The position numbers and the translations under genes are program-made. A DNA stretch of 64,000 nucleotides from Marinilactibacillus sp042660675 (lineage in GTDB: Bacteria; Bacillota; Bacilli; Lactobacillales; Carnobacteriaceae_A): the NCBI RefSeq assembly GCF_042660675.1, contig NZ_JBHSUL010000033.1, positions 34,344 to 98,343 on the forward strand, in the 5' to 3' direction. Below the pieces are notes generated by a model. It was not told the DNA's origin, did not search any database, and was given only the letters and a program-made list of their open reading frames with translations. Below are positions 15,942 to 25,047 of the stretch, piece by piece (the stretch's first letter is position 1; each line of letters starts with the position of its first letter).

Positions 15942-18595
15942 TACTCTGCTCCTTTTAAAGCTTTAAGTTTTTCAAGTTGGTCTGCAACAGAAGCTTGTCT
16001 TTCTCTGTATGCACTCTCTTTTGCTCTTTCTTCTTCAACAATTTTCTCAGGTGCATTGGCAACAAACTTCTGGTTTGATAATTTGCCTTCCACTCGTTTG
16101 ATTTCTTGTGCCCATTTGTCCAGTTCTTTGCTTAAACGCTCAATTTCTTCATCAACATCTACTAATCCAGCAAGCGGTAAGAAAATATCTGCTCCTGAAA
16201 TCACTGCCGTCTTCACCTCATCAGGCACTGATATCGTTGTATCGATTGTTAAAGCTTCTGGATTACAGAACCTTTCAATGAAACTTTTATTATCTGTTAA
16301 AAATTGTTTTTCTTTATCTGATTTCGCACGAACTAAGATATCGATTTTTTTAGATAATGGACGGTTCACTTCAGCTCGAATCGTTCTTATAGATCGAATG
16401 AGTTCAATCAGCATGTCCATATTGCTAACAGCTTCTTCGTCTTCAAAGTCAGCATTCACTTTAGGGTACTCTGCAACAACTAGAGACTCTCCAGAGTGTG
16501 GCATATTCTCCCAAATCTCTTCTGTAACGAATGGCATAACTGGATGCAATAACTTAAGTGTTTGGTCTAGTACATGCACCAAAATACTTCGTGTTGAGTT
16601 TTTCTCTTCTTCTGAACCATTGAAAAGAATTTCTTTACTCATTTCAATATACCAGTCACAGTAATCATCCCAGATGAATTTATAAAGCGCTCTTCCGGCT
16701 TCTCCAAATTCAAACTTCTCAAAGAGATCGGTTACCTGTGCAATAGTTTCATTCAATCTAGCTAAAATCCATTTATCAGCGATTGATTGTTTACCTTTTA
16801 AGTTCATGTCTTTTAAATCAAAGTCTTCTAAATTCATGATAACATATCGACTGGCATTCCAGATTTTATTGATGAAATTCCAAGCGGCATCCATTTTTTC
16901 ATAACTAAAGCGGACATCTTGGCCGGGTGCTGAACCATTCGACAGGAACCAGCGTAAAGCATCTGCACCGTACTTGTCGATTACTTCCATAGGATCAATC
17001 CCGTTACCTAAAGACTTACTCATTTTTCTTCCTTGCTCGTCACGAATTAACCCGTGAATCAAGACATTTTTAAATGGACGTTCTTCCGTAAATTCCAAGC
17101 TTTGAAAAATCATACGGCTTACCCAAAAGAATATGATGTCATATCCTGTTACTAGCGTACTCGTTGGGAAGTATCTTTTGAAATCTTCAGAGTCTTCATT
17201 CGGCCAGCCCATTGTTGAAAACGGCCATAGTGCTGAACTAAACCAAGTATCTAAAACATCGTTATCCTGGGTCCAGTTTTGACTATCTTCAGGTTCAATT
17301 TCTCCAACGTACATTTCACCAGTTTCGTTATGATACCAAGCTGGAATACGGTGCCCCCACCATAATTGTCTTGAAATAACCCAATCATGTACATTTTCCA
17401 TCCAGTTATTGAATGTTTTCTCAAATCGTTCAGGAACGAAATGAACTTTATTTTCAGTTTCCTGATTGTCTATTGCCTGTTTTGAAAGTGAATCCATTTT
17501 TACGAACCACTGAGTAGAAAGTCTTGGTTCAACTACGACTCCTGTTCTTTCAGAGTGTCCTACACTATGAACCATTTCTTCTACTTTAATCAAATATCCT
17601 TGCGCTTTTAAATCTTTAATGATCGCTTTACGGGCTTCAAATCGATCCATTCCCGCATATTGCCCAGCCAAATCATTCATAGAACCATCGTTATTCATAA
17701 CATTGATTCTCTCTAAATTATGACGATTACCCACTTCAAAGTCATTTGGATCATGAGCTGGTGTAATTTTAACCACACCTGTTCCAAAATCCATTTCAAC
17801 ATAATCATCCGCAATGATTGGAAGTTCTCTACCTACTAATGGTAATTTAAGTGTTTTACCAATTAAATCTTTATAGCGATCGTCTTCTGGATGTACGGCA
17901 ACTGCCGTATCACCAAGCATCGTTTCTGGTCTTGTCGTTGCAATTTCAACTTCTCCAGAACCATCTGTTAAAGGATACTTCATATGGTAGAAAGCACCAT
18001 TAACATCTTTGTGGTCAACTTCGATATCAGACAAAGCTGTTTGAGCTTTAGGATCCCAGTTGATGATGTATTCGCCACGGTAGATTAACCCTTTGTTATA
18101 AAGATCGACAAAGACCTTTTTAACAGCATCATTTAATCCCTCATCAAGCGTGAACCGCTCACGACTATAATCAACAGAGATCCCAACTTTAGCCCATTGC
18201 GCTCTGATGTTTGATGCATATTCCTCTTTCCAGTCCCATACTTTTTCCAAGAATTTCTCTCTCCCCAGATCATAACGAGAGATATTATCTTGGGCTAGTT
18301 TTTCTTCTACTTTAGCTTGGGTAGCAATTCCCGCATGGTCCATTCCTGGAAGCCATAAAGTGTCGTATCCTTGCATTCTTTTCTGACGAATAATAATATC
18401 TTGTAGTGTTGTATCCCAAGCATGACCTAAATGCAACTTCCCAGTTACGTTCGGAGGTGGAATTACGATTGAATAAGGCTCTGCTTTTTCATCTCCACTT
18501 GGCTTAAATAAATCTTTTTCGATCCACTGTTCGTATCTACCAGCTTCTACTTCAGTAGGCTGATACTTTTTTGACATGCTGATTTCTTCTGTCAT
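15941..18595 (-). CDS. valS: Valyl-tRNA synthetase
   Basis: ValRS charges tRNA-Val. The class I HIGH motif appears as PPPNVTGKLHLGHAW, and the KMSKS loop as GRKMSKSLGNGIDP; the editing domain lies between them (TTRPETMLGDTAVAVHPEDDRY). The C-terminus is a predicted coiled coil (LVDVDEEIERLSKELDKWAQEIKRVEGKL), typical of ValRS. The ATG at 18595 is used, with AGGAGA 7 nt upstream; an earlier in-frame start would add 12 unrelated residues. 884 residues is normal. Expression is controlled by the T-box leader upstream. Confidence 0.96.
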   Translation of the reverse strand: MTEEISMSKKYQPTEVEAGRYEQWIEKDLFKPSGDEKAEPYSIVIPPPNVTGKLHLGHAWDTTLQDIIIRQKRMQGYDTLWLPGMDHAGIATQAKVEEKLAQDNISRYDLGREKFLEKVWDWKEEYASNIRAQWAKVGISVDYSRERFTLDEGLNDAVKKVFVDLYNKGLIYRGEYIINWDPKAQTALSDIEVDHKDVNGAFYHMKYPLTDGSGEVEIATTRPETMLGDTAVAVHPEDDRYKDLIGKTLKLPLVGRELPIIADDYVEMDFGTGVVKITPAHDPNDFEVGNRHNLERINVMNNDGSMNDLAGQYAGMDRFEARKAIIKDLKAQGYLIKVEEMVHSVGHSERTGVVVEPRLSTQWFVKMDSLSKQAIDNQETENKVHFVPERFEKTFNNWMENVHDWVISRQLWWGHRIPAWYHNETGEMYVGEIEPEDSQNWTQDNDVLDTWFSSALWPFSTMGWPNEDSEDFKRYFPTSTLVTGYDIIFFWVSRMIFQSLEFTEERPFKNVLIHGLIRDEQGRKMSKSLGNGIDPMEVIDKYGADALRWFLSNGSAPGQDVRFSYEKMDAAWNFINKIWNASRYVIMNLEDFDLKDMNLKGKQSIADKWILARLNETIAQVTDLFEKFEFGEAGRALYKFIWDDYCDWYIEMSKEILFNGSEEEKNSTRSILVHVLDQTLKLLHPVMPFVTEEIWENMPHSGESLVVAEYPKVNADFEDEEAVSNMDMLIELIRSIRTIRAEVNRPLSKKIDILVRAKSDKEKQFLTDNKSFIERFCNPEALTIDTTISVPDEVKTAVISGADIFLPLAGLVDVDEEIERLSKELDKWAQEIKRVEGKLSNQKFVANAPEKIVEEERAKESAYRERQASVADQLEKLKALKGAE

Positions 18596-18635
18596 ATACT
18601 CATCTCCTATTGTTAATATCAAATTAAACACAAAA

Positions 18636-18935
18636 TAAAAAGAGCATTCGTCCTATAATAATAGGACGAATGCTCTTATTCGCGGTACCACCTAAATTGA
18701 TCAAAGAACACGATTGCGCCTTCAAACCTCTTCATATACGGATGTAATGATCCGTTACTTCAAACAAAGTTACTCAAAGTTCACTCTGTTAGCTCACAAG
18801 CTACTTCTCTATCGCTTCTGTTAGGGATTTTCAGCAAACACCCATTCTCTTAAACAGAATACACGACAGATACTTCTCTTGATCATTGCTCTATATTCAA
18901 TTAGTTGGTCTTTTATGATTTATTGATATTCTATC
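18636..18935 (-). promoter_or_regulatory. T-box leader of valS, specifier GUA (Val)
   Basis: The T-box sequence TAGGTGGTACCGCG is at 18694-18681 on the minus strand, followed by a terminator formed by AAGAGCATTCGTCCTA and its complement (18641-18676) with a T-run. In stem I, a helix TCTGTCG/CGATAGA sits above an internal loop carrying AGTA on one side and GAAGTAG on the other, closed below by CAAG/CTTG. This puts the specifier at GUA (18804-18802), a valine codon. Uncharged tRNA-Val should favour the antiterminator and let valS be read. The leader begins about 28 nt after tpx. Confidence 0.92.
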
Positions 18936-18963
18936 AAACTACTCTTTGAAAATAAAGCTTTAT

Positions 18964-19467
18964 TTAAGATATCTCTGCTTCTTCATGTTTGGCAGCCGCA
19001 ACCGCTGCTTCGTAATTTGGATCTTCAGACATTTCTTTAACGACTTCATTATAGACGACTTGACCTTGTCTGTTTAGCACAAGAACTGCACGAGCAGTTT
19101 TATCCATCTCCTCTACATAAAGTCCATAATCTTTAGAGAAACTTCTTTCACTATCATGTAACAGATCCATATCGATTGATTTTGCAGCACACCAGTCTTT
19201 TTGCTCTTCTACTGTGTTTGAAGATATAGAGATAATTTTAGTATCATCCAAAGTGCTTGCCATTTCATTAAATTTACCGGTCTGTCTTGAACATGTACTT
19301 GTGTTAATGTCCGGAAACGTACTTATCAAAACAACGTATCCTTTATAATCTTCAAGTGATACTGATTGGTCATTCAAATCTTTTAAAGTGAACGCTGGAG
19401 CTTGCGACCCCTTAGCGGGTATCTCTCCATTAGTAGTAAGTGGTTTACCTTTCATTTTAACATCCAT
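18964..19467 (-). CDS. tpx: Thiol peroxidase Tpx, atypical 2-Cys peroxiredoxin
   Basis: Tpx reduces peroxides with electrons from thioredoxin. The peroxidatic Cys is C59 (DINTSTCSRQT) and the resolving Cys C93 (KDWCAAKS); the 34-residue gap is the one found in E. coli Tpx. The family's C-terminal active-site arginine is present in RAVLVLNRQGQVVYNEVV. Length is 167. GAGG precedes the ATG by 8 nt. No intrinsic terminator follows; the next element is the valS T-box leader. Confidence 0.93.
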   Translation of the reverse strand: MDVKMKGKPLTTNGEIPAKGSQAPAFTLKDLNDQSVSLEDYKGYVVLISTFPDINTSTCSRQTGKFNEMASTLDDTKIISISSNTVEEQKDWCAAKSIDMDLLHDSERSFSKDYGLYVEEMDKTARAVLVLNRQGQVVYNEVVKEMSEDPNYEAAVAAAKHEEAEIS

Positions 19468-19536
19468 GCTGATAACCTCTTTCTATCTTTTAATAGTTTC
19501 ATTTTAACGGTAAGCAAGCTGTTTGTACAACAAAAT

Positions 19537-20751
19537 CTACAGAAGGTCTTCGAATAATGCTTTCTGCTCTGTTTCCTTTGACTGATTCAGACCGATTTCT
19601 TCAATGGAGATCCCTGCGATAGCTCTCTCAATCATTCCTTCAACGTCTATTTTAGCTTCGTTTTCCAGCACATGAGATAACTTTGGCTTTGTCCGCGGTT
19701 TGGGCGGTGAAAATATTGTGCAACAATCTTCATAAGGCAAAATGGATAGATCAAAAGTATCGATTTCTTCTGCAATTTTGATGATGTCATTCTTATCCAT
19801 TGAAATTAGCGGTCTAAGAACCGGTGTGTTAGTTACTTCTGAGATTACAGACATGCTTTCCAAAGTCTGCGAAGCTACTTGTCCAAGGGATTCTCCATTA
19901 ATGATGGCTAACCCACTTCGCTGTGCCCGTATGATGTCTGTCAATTTCAACATCATGCGTCTCGTTATAGTCATAACGTAACCTTGAGGCACATATTTCT
20001 TAATGGTTTCCTGTATCTCAGTGAAGGGCACTTCAATAAATGTAATAGGTCCAGTAAATTCAACTAATTTTCCCGTCAGGTCTTTTGCTTTTTGGAGCGC
20101 CTGTGGGCTTGTATAAGGTGGACTGTGGAAGTGGACCGCTTCTAATTCTATACCTCTTTTCAAAGCATAATACCCCGCTACCGGAGAATCGATTCCTCCA
20201 GAGATCATCAACATTCCTTTTCCACTTGTACCTCCCGGAAGTCCACCAGCTCCTTGAATAGAATCTGTAGATAGGAAGATCCCATCTAATCTAATTTCAA
20301 CTCTGATATTGATATCCGGTTTTTTCATCTTAACTTTGATTCCAGGTATAGTTTCTGTAATAAACTGACCAATGATTTGATTCACTTCATTTGTTTCAAA
20401 CGTCCAGTCATGATCGGCTCTTCTAGCTGTAATCTTAAATGTTTTTCCATCTTTATACTCTTGGTTCAGTAAATAAAGTGCCGCACGATTTGCTTGCTCA
20501 ATCGTCTTATCCACTTTTATAACAGGAGAAATGGTTTGAATGCCAAAGACTTTTTTCAAACGATCCACAATTTCTTCGTATGCTTCTCCATTCAATTCAA
20601 TATGCAATCGATCTCTGTTCGCTTTAATTGTCAGCGCTGGAAAATCATTTAATACATACGCTACATTTTTACCTAGTTGCTTAATAAATAATTTACGATT
20701 TTTACCTTTAGTTGATAGTTCCCCATACCTTGCCATAACTTCTGTAATCAT
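19537..20751 (-). CDS. thiI: tRNA 4-thiouridine synthase ThiI
   Basis: ThiI adenylates U8 of tRNA and inserts sulfur, and can also serve thiamine synthesis. The ferredoxin-like and THUMP domains fill about residues 1-165, followed by the PP-loop SGGIDSPVAGYYALKRG and the conserved MISGGIDS...INGESLGQVASQT stretches. The protein ends at 404 residues without a C-terminal rhodanese domain, as in Bacillus, where the dedicated desulfurase NifZ passes sulfur directly. Such a desulfurase is encoded just upstream (20 nt away), which matches that model. Confidence 0.95.
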   Translation of the reverse strand: MITEVMARYGELSTKGKNRKLFIKQLGKNVAYVLNDFPALTIKANRDRLHIELNGEAYEEIVDRLKKVFGIQTISPVIKVDKTIEQANRAALYLLNQEYKDGKTFKITARRADHDWTFETNEVNQIIGQFITETIPGIKVKMKKPDINIRVEIRLDGIFLSTDSIQGAGGLPGGTSGKGMLMISGGIDSPVAGYYALKRGIELEAVHFHSPPYTSPQALQKAKDLTGKLVEFTGPITFIEVPFTEIQETIKKYVPQGYVMTITRRMMLKLTDIIRAQRSGLAIINGESLGQVASQTLESMSVISEVTNTPVLRPLISMDKNDIIKIAEEIDTFDLSILPYEDCCTIFSPPKPRTKPKLSHVLENEAKIDVEGMIERAIAGISIEEIGLNQSKETEQKALFEDLL

Positions 20752-20771
20752 CTAATCCCTCAGTTTCTCTT

Positions 20772-21911
20772 TTAAAAAATCCCATTAAATCCTTTGTAAA
20801 TTTCATCAAAGTGGTCAATAAATTGCGCCATCTCGTCAACTGTATTCCATTCAGATAAACTGACTCTAATAGCCGTTTCAGCTTGCTTTCTAGGAATCCC
20901 CATTGCAATCAACGAACTAGATTCACTTTGCTTTTTACTGGAACAAGCACTTGTAGTCGATACATAAATTTCTCGTTTTTCCAGAGCGTGCACGATGACT
21001 TCTCCTCTAATACCTTTTATTCCAAAGCACAGAATATGCGGAGCGTGAACCTCCGGCGAAAATATCGTAACCTTACTCCGTGATCTTAGATCTTTTTTCA
21101 GCATATCCATCATTTGATTCATAACGAGATGCTTTTCTTTCTTTGACTGTAAGAGTATATTTAACGCTTTAGCCATAGACACAATTCCTGGAATGTTTTC
21201 CGTTCCGCTTCTTGCATTTGCTTCTTGACCGCCACCGCTTAAAAGGGGCGATAATCTTCTACCATTCTTTATATAAACAAATCCTGTTCCTTTAGGCCCA
21301 TGAAATTTATGTCCAGAAAATACAGCCATATCGATTCGACTAGTCTTTCCTAACTTGATATCCGTTTTTCCAATTGCTTGCACTGCATCCACATGAAAGT
21401 GAACAGTCGGATAGGCTTCGAGTAGTCTACCGATTTTTTCTATCGGTTGAATACTTCCCGTTTCGTTATTTACTGCCATAACAGAGACAAGTACCGTATC
21501 TTTTTTAAGCGCATTTCTCAAGTCTTCTAACGAAATCACACCGAACTGATTTACTGGAAGATAAGTGATGTCCCAACCTAGCAGTTCCAGTTGTTTAAAC
21601 GTTTCAAGCACTGCTGGATGTTCACTTTGTGTTGTAATCAAATGTTTTCCGGATGAAATTTTCTCTATCGCTGTACCTTTAATGGCCCAGTTATCTCCTT
21701 CAGTACCGCCACTAGTAAAAAAGATTTCTTCTGGAAGAACACCTAGGAGATCTGCTGTTAAACTACGGGACTGTTTGAGTAGACCAGAGGCTGTTTCTCC
21801 TATTGTATGCAGACTAGAAGGGTTCCCGTAATAAAGTTGATTCACTTTATTATACGTCTCTAAAACCGTACTATCTATCATGGTCGTCGCACTATTATCG
21901 AAATAAATCAT
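20772..21911 (-). CDS. nifZ: Cysteine desulfurase, NifZ/IscS-like, partner of ThiI
   Basis: A PLP-dependent class V aminotransferase-fold enzyme that releases sulfur from cysteine. MIYFDNSATT starts the protein; the PLP lysine is in FSGHKFHGPKGTG, and the mobile catalytic Cys is in STTSACSSKKQ. The ATG at 21911 is preferred, with GAGGTGGAAG directly before it, over an ATG 24 nt upstream. About 379 residues. The adjoining thiI lacks a rhodanese domain, so this desulfurase most likely feeds the 4-thiouridine pathway rather than general Fe-S assembly (inference from the Bacillus pair). Confidence 0.9.
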   Translation of the reverse strand: MIYFDNSATTMIDSTVLETYNKVNQLYYGNPSSLHTIGETASGLLKQSRSLTADLLGVLPEEIFFTSGGTEGDNWAIKGTAIEKISSGKHLITTQSEHPAVLETFKQLELLGWDITYLPVNQFGVISLEDLRNALKKDTVLVSVMAVNNETGSIQPIEKIGRLLEAYPTVHFHVDAVQAIGKTDIKLGKTSRIDMAVFSGHKFHGPKGTGFVYIKNGRRLSPLLSGGGQEANARSGTENIPGIVSMAKALNILLQSKKEKHLVMNQMMDMLKKDLRSRSKVTIFSPEVHAPHILCFGIKGIRGEVIVHALEKREIYVSTTSACSSKKQSESSSLIAMGIPRKQAETAIRVSLSEWNTVDEMAQFIDHFDEIYKGFNGIF

Positions 21912-21999
21912 CTTCCACCTCTTCAATCTAGTCACTTCTCTATAATCGATTGTTCAAACGAGTTCCATTATAGCAAAAAAGCGACGCCCATCAAGTAGC

Positions 22000-22045
22000 A
22001 AAAAAAGTTGAACTGTGAATAGACGATCACAATCCAACTTTTTTC
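22000..22045 (-). terminator. Intrinsic terminator of ezrA
   Basis: AAAAAAGTTG with an inner TGTGA/TCACA pairs with CAACTTTTTT; the minus strand ends in a T-run. Confidence 0.8.
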
Positions 22046-22048
22046 TTT

Positions 22049-23764
22049 TTATTGAGCAAAACTTTTTTCTTTTAAATAGGTTTTTTCTACTGATTCATAA
22101 GCCCCTGGTTCAATTGATTCAAGTTTTTCTCGAACCATTTTCAAAGAAGTTTCATAATCGTAATCTTCTGAGAACAAACTGCGACTATAGCGAATGGTCT
22201 CTCCAACTTCACTATACTCATTTTTGTATCGATACAGCCTTTGACTAACTAATTCGCTTAAAATCGCCTGATCAACCAGATTGTCCGTTTTATCCGCAAG
22301 TTTGTCTACATCATCTTCGCACATTTCGTGAAGCTTGTATACTTCGTTCATGTCTAAGCGCGGCTTAGCGAGCACTTGATTTAATTGCTGAACATGATCC
22401 GTTGTGTAGAAGAAAAAGTCTAGATATTCCTGAGGCAATCCTGGTAAGTTTTTGCTTTCAACATATCTCTTCATTTCTCGCATTGCCAATTCCATTTCTT
22501 CTAAATCTGCTTTAATTTCTAACTCACTATTACGGTAATCGGATAGATTCGAACTAATTTCTACTTGTTTTTCATTCAGTTCTTCTAATTCATCAAATAA
22601 GCCATTCAATTTTTCACTAGCTTCAGAAAAAGCAATTTGTTTATCTGTTAGACTTTGGTTGATTTGCATAAAGATTTTTTCTTGTTCCGATATACTTTCA
22701 TTCACAGTTTCCGCACCTTCAGCCTCATCTCGATACAAATGATAACTTTGAGAAAGACGATCGATTTCAACCAACAATTTGCGATTCTGTTCTTTTAAAT
22801 AAAGAAGAATTTTTCTGATTTGATTCAGCAGTTCTTTTACTTCCGACTTGGATTCAATTTCCAGCTCTAATTGATCATAAACCGAATCGATTTTCTGATC
22901 TAACTCGGCTGATTCTTCTTCCGCTTTAGCGATCTCAAGCTTACTTATATCCTTGTTGATACTTTCTATTTTAACGTGGATCAGCGAAAGTGCTTCTTTT
23001 ATAGAATCATCAGGGAAAATGTACTCTTCTTCTTTCAAACTCTGATAGCCACTTTCCAATTCTTGGATTTGTTCTTTTGTTTCTTCTTCTATTTTCTCCA
23101 ATATCACCGGAATATCTACCATGTAAATTTCCATCTCACTAATTGTTTCATCCAGTTGTTTCAATAATTGGTTTGCTTCTTCGTGATCGCCTGTTACTGT
23201 TAGATGTGAAAAAGTTGCAAAATCGGATTCCATCGTTCCCAGTTTCTCTTCAAGCGCATCAACTGCTCTCCCAAACGAAAAACTCTTAGCAAGCAAATCT
23301 TTTCGAATACTGTGATATCTTTTTTTGATGGTTTCAATTCTTTTTAAATTGTCTTCTTCCCGTTGCATCAATTCATCTAATTGATCATTTAAATTTTTAA
23401 GTGCCAGTCGTACTTCTACCAGTTTCTCTTCAGCAGCTTCTTGATCTGTGCGAGCTCTTTTAAAGCGATAACGGTCTGTTGCCTGCTCCGCTTCGAATAA
23501 TAAGCTTTCAATAGTTGGGAACTGCTTTGTTTCAATAAGATCCCATGTTTTTTTCAGTTCATCTGCTGTATCCTGAGATTGTCCAGTCATACTTTTTTTA
23601 TCTATCGACTGTATTTTAGTTGTTGGAAATTGTTCCATCAACGCTTTTTTCTTGATATCCAGTTCGTCAATTTTTTTGTAATGTTTCTTTCTGACTAAAT
23701 AAGTAGTTATGTACAGGGCAACGATTAAAACGATTAAAATGATCACGACGATTTCTAACGTCAT
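22049..23764 (-). CDS. ezrA: Septation ring formation regulator EzrA
   Basis: EzrA is a membrane-anchored division protein that tunes FtsZ ring assembly and recruits PBP1. It starts with a single membrane segment (VVIILIVLIVALYITTYLVRKK, N-terminus outside) followed by about 540 residues of almost pure coiled coil, the spectrin-like repeats. The QNR-like patch near the C-terminus is present as part of LSELVSQRLYRYKNEYSEVGETI. Length 571 is close to the Bacillus protein. It has its own terminator, and an extended -10 (TGATATACT, near 23834-23826) upstream. Confidence 0.95.
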   Translation of the reverse strand: MTLEIVVIILIVLIVALYITTYLVRKKHYKKIDELDIKKKALMEQFPTTKIQSIDKKSMTGQSQDTADELKKTWDLIETKQFPTIESLLFEAEQATDRYRFKRARTDQEAAEEKLVEVRLALKNLNDQLDELMQREEDNLKRIETIKKRYHSIRKDLLAKSFSFGRAVDALEEKLGTMESDFATFSHLTVTGDHEEANQLLKQLDETISEMEIYMVDIPVILEKIEEETKEQIQELESGYQSLKEEEYIFPDDSIKEALSLIHVKIESINKDISKLEIAKAEEESAELDQKIDSVYDQLELEIESKSEVKELLNQIRKILLYLKEQNRKLLVEIDRLSQSYHLYRDEAEGAETVNESISEQEKIFMQINQSLTDKQIAFSEASEKLNGLFDELEELNEKQVEISSNLSDYRNSELEIKADLEEMELAMREMKRYVESKNLPGLPQEYLDFFFYTTDHVQQLNQVLAKPRLDMNEVYKLHEMCEDDVDKLADKTDNLVDQAILSELVSQRLYRYKNEYSEVGETIRYSRSLFSEDYDYETSLKMVREKLESIEPGAYESVEKTYLKEKSFAQ

Positions 23765-23825
23765 TTGATTTCCCTCCGACTAGGCCTTACAAGCAAAGAA
23801 CGATGCCTACTTTTCTCTTCTTAAC

Positions 23826-23834
23826 AGTATATCA
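23826..23834 (-). promoter_or_regulatory. Candidate extended -10 promoter of ezrA
   Basis: TGATATACT on the minus strand fits TGnTATAAT; the -35 at 17 bp is poor. Confidence 0.45.
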
Positions 23835-23955
23835 AATATTAGAGGATTATGTTATACTTACAAGCAAATTCTATAAATTAGGTCCAAAATTAATTGTTAT
23901 TACAACTTAACTGCTTGTATTAGTCAACTATTATAAAAAATGAAAAGGTGATTAT

Positions 23956-24417
23956 TTGGAAACAAAAGCAATCAAACACATGATGAATAAGCAGCTAGAT
24001 GCTTTACTGACTGGAGAAAGTAATTTAATCGCAAACTTAAGCAACGCTTCTGCTCTCTTGTCTGATCAACTAAAAGATATTAACTGGGCTGGATTTTATT
24101 TATGGGAAGAAACTGATCAAGAACTTGTACTTGGACCATTCCAAGGTAAAGTAGCCTGCGTTAGAATCTCAAATGGTTCTGGTGTTTGCGGAACAGCTTT
24201 CAAAGAACAGAAAACTTACTTGGTACCTGATGTTCACGCTTTTCCAGGTCATATCGCGTGTGATGCTGCAAGCGAATCTGAAATTGTGATACCACTGACC
24301 AAAGATTCTGTTCAAATCGGCGTGCTGGATATTGATGCGCCTATCAAAAATAGATTCACTGAAACAGACAAAGAAGTGCTTGAAGAATTTGCAGCAGTAT
24401 TAATAGCTCATATATAA
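23956..24417 (+). CDS. msrC: GAF-domain free methionine-R-sulfoxide reductase
   Basis: A single GAF domain of 153 residues of the fRMsr (YebR/MsrC, YtsP) family, which repairs free methionine-R-sulfoxide. The conserved cysteine pattern is seen: KVACVRISNGSGVCGTAF and FPGHIACDAASESEIVIP, including the catalytic and resolving Cys in the ligand pocket. DINWAGFYL near the N-terminus is the other hallmark. Start is TTG with AAAGGTGA upstream. It is divergent from ezrA and convergent with the lipoprotein gene. The redox role fits the nearby tpx, but they are not in one operon. Confidence 0.9.
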   Translation: METKAIKHMMNKQLDALLTGESNLIANLSNASALLSDQLKDINWAGFYLWEETDQELVLGPFQGKVACVRISNGSGVCGTAFKEQKTYLVPDVHAFPGHIACDAASESEIVIPLTKDSVQIGVLDIDAPIKNRFTETDKEVLEEFAAVLIAHI

Positions 24418-24430
24418 TTAAATTAAACGG

Positions 24431-24477
24431 AAAAACTTGATTTTAGTTGTGTACAAATGACTGGAATCAGGTTTTTT
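24431..24477. terminator. Bidirectional terminator between the fRMsr and lipoprotein genes
   Basis: AAAACTTGATT pairs with AATCAGGTTTT (one G-U) around a long loop; T-runs on both strands. Confidence 0.75.
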
Positions 24478-24915
24478 CTATTGTAATACCATTTCGTACT
24501 CATCTCCATTATCAGCATTTCTCACCAATGAGCCACCCATTTTAATCAGGGTCAATTCAAAGTCTTCCGCAGTGACCGCATAAGCGTCTTCTGTTTCTTC
24601 TATTTGAACGGACTCAATTGTTTCAATAAATTTCGCTTGGATATCTTCTATACTATAACCTTGTATATTACCGTCATAAATTCCAAGGTCCCCATCCAAG
24701 AAATAAAAGGAATATTCATTCTCTCGACCAGCGGCATCCACTAAGCCTACTCCGTTTAAATCATCCGGAATTTCTTTTGATTCTTGTATTTCAAATTCAG
24801 ATTCTTGCTCTACAGTTTCTGTCTGATTCTCCGGTTCTTTTTGAACACTCTCTAAATCACATCCAGCGATTGAGAAAATCATTAAGACAAGTAAAACTAC
24901 TTTGTAATATTTCAC
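24478..24915 (-). CDS. Uncharacterised lipoprotein
   Basis: The N-terminus MKYYKVVLLVLMIFSIAGC is a lipoprotein signal with the lipobox SIAGC and modified Cys at 19. An acidic, Glu/Gln-rich linker (roughly residues 20-50) is followed by a compact domain of about 95 residues (GLVDAAGRENEYSFYFLDGDLGIYDGN...). I do not recognise the family with confidence; small secreted domains of this kind occur in many Lactobacillales. The product should sit on the outer face of the membrane. GGAGGGA precedes the ATG. It is monocistronic between the terminator at 24431-24477 and rpsD. Confidence 0.85.
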   Translation of the reverse strand: MKYYKVVLLVLMIFSIAGCDLESVQKEPENQTETVEQESEFEIQESKEIPDDLNGVGLVDAAGRENEYSFYFLDGDLGIYDGNIQGYSIEDIQAKFIETIESVQIEETEDAYAVTAEDFELTLIKMGGSLVRNADNGDEYEMVLQ

Positions 24916-25000
24916 AGTATCCCTCCTAAGTTGGTATTCTCCTAATCTTTTTCATTCTATCATACGTTAAAAGCTTATAGAACGGTTTCATTACATTCGT

Positions 25001-25036
25001 AAAAAAAAAAGCCTGCACCATGTGCAAGCTTTTTTA
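25001..25036 (-). terminator. Intrinsic terminator of rpsD
   Basis: AAAAAGCcTGCAC pairs with GTGCAaGCTTTTT; a run of ten A on the plus strand gives the U-tract for the minus-strand gene. Confidence 0.88.
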
Positions 25037-25047
25037 ACCAGTTAAGA

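Noticed and set aside
15846..16664. 272-codon plus-strand frame opposite valS and the HAD gene
   Set aside because: Low-complexity Ser/Leu/Phe-rich translation typical of an antisense shadow; it crosses two real genes.
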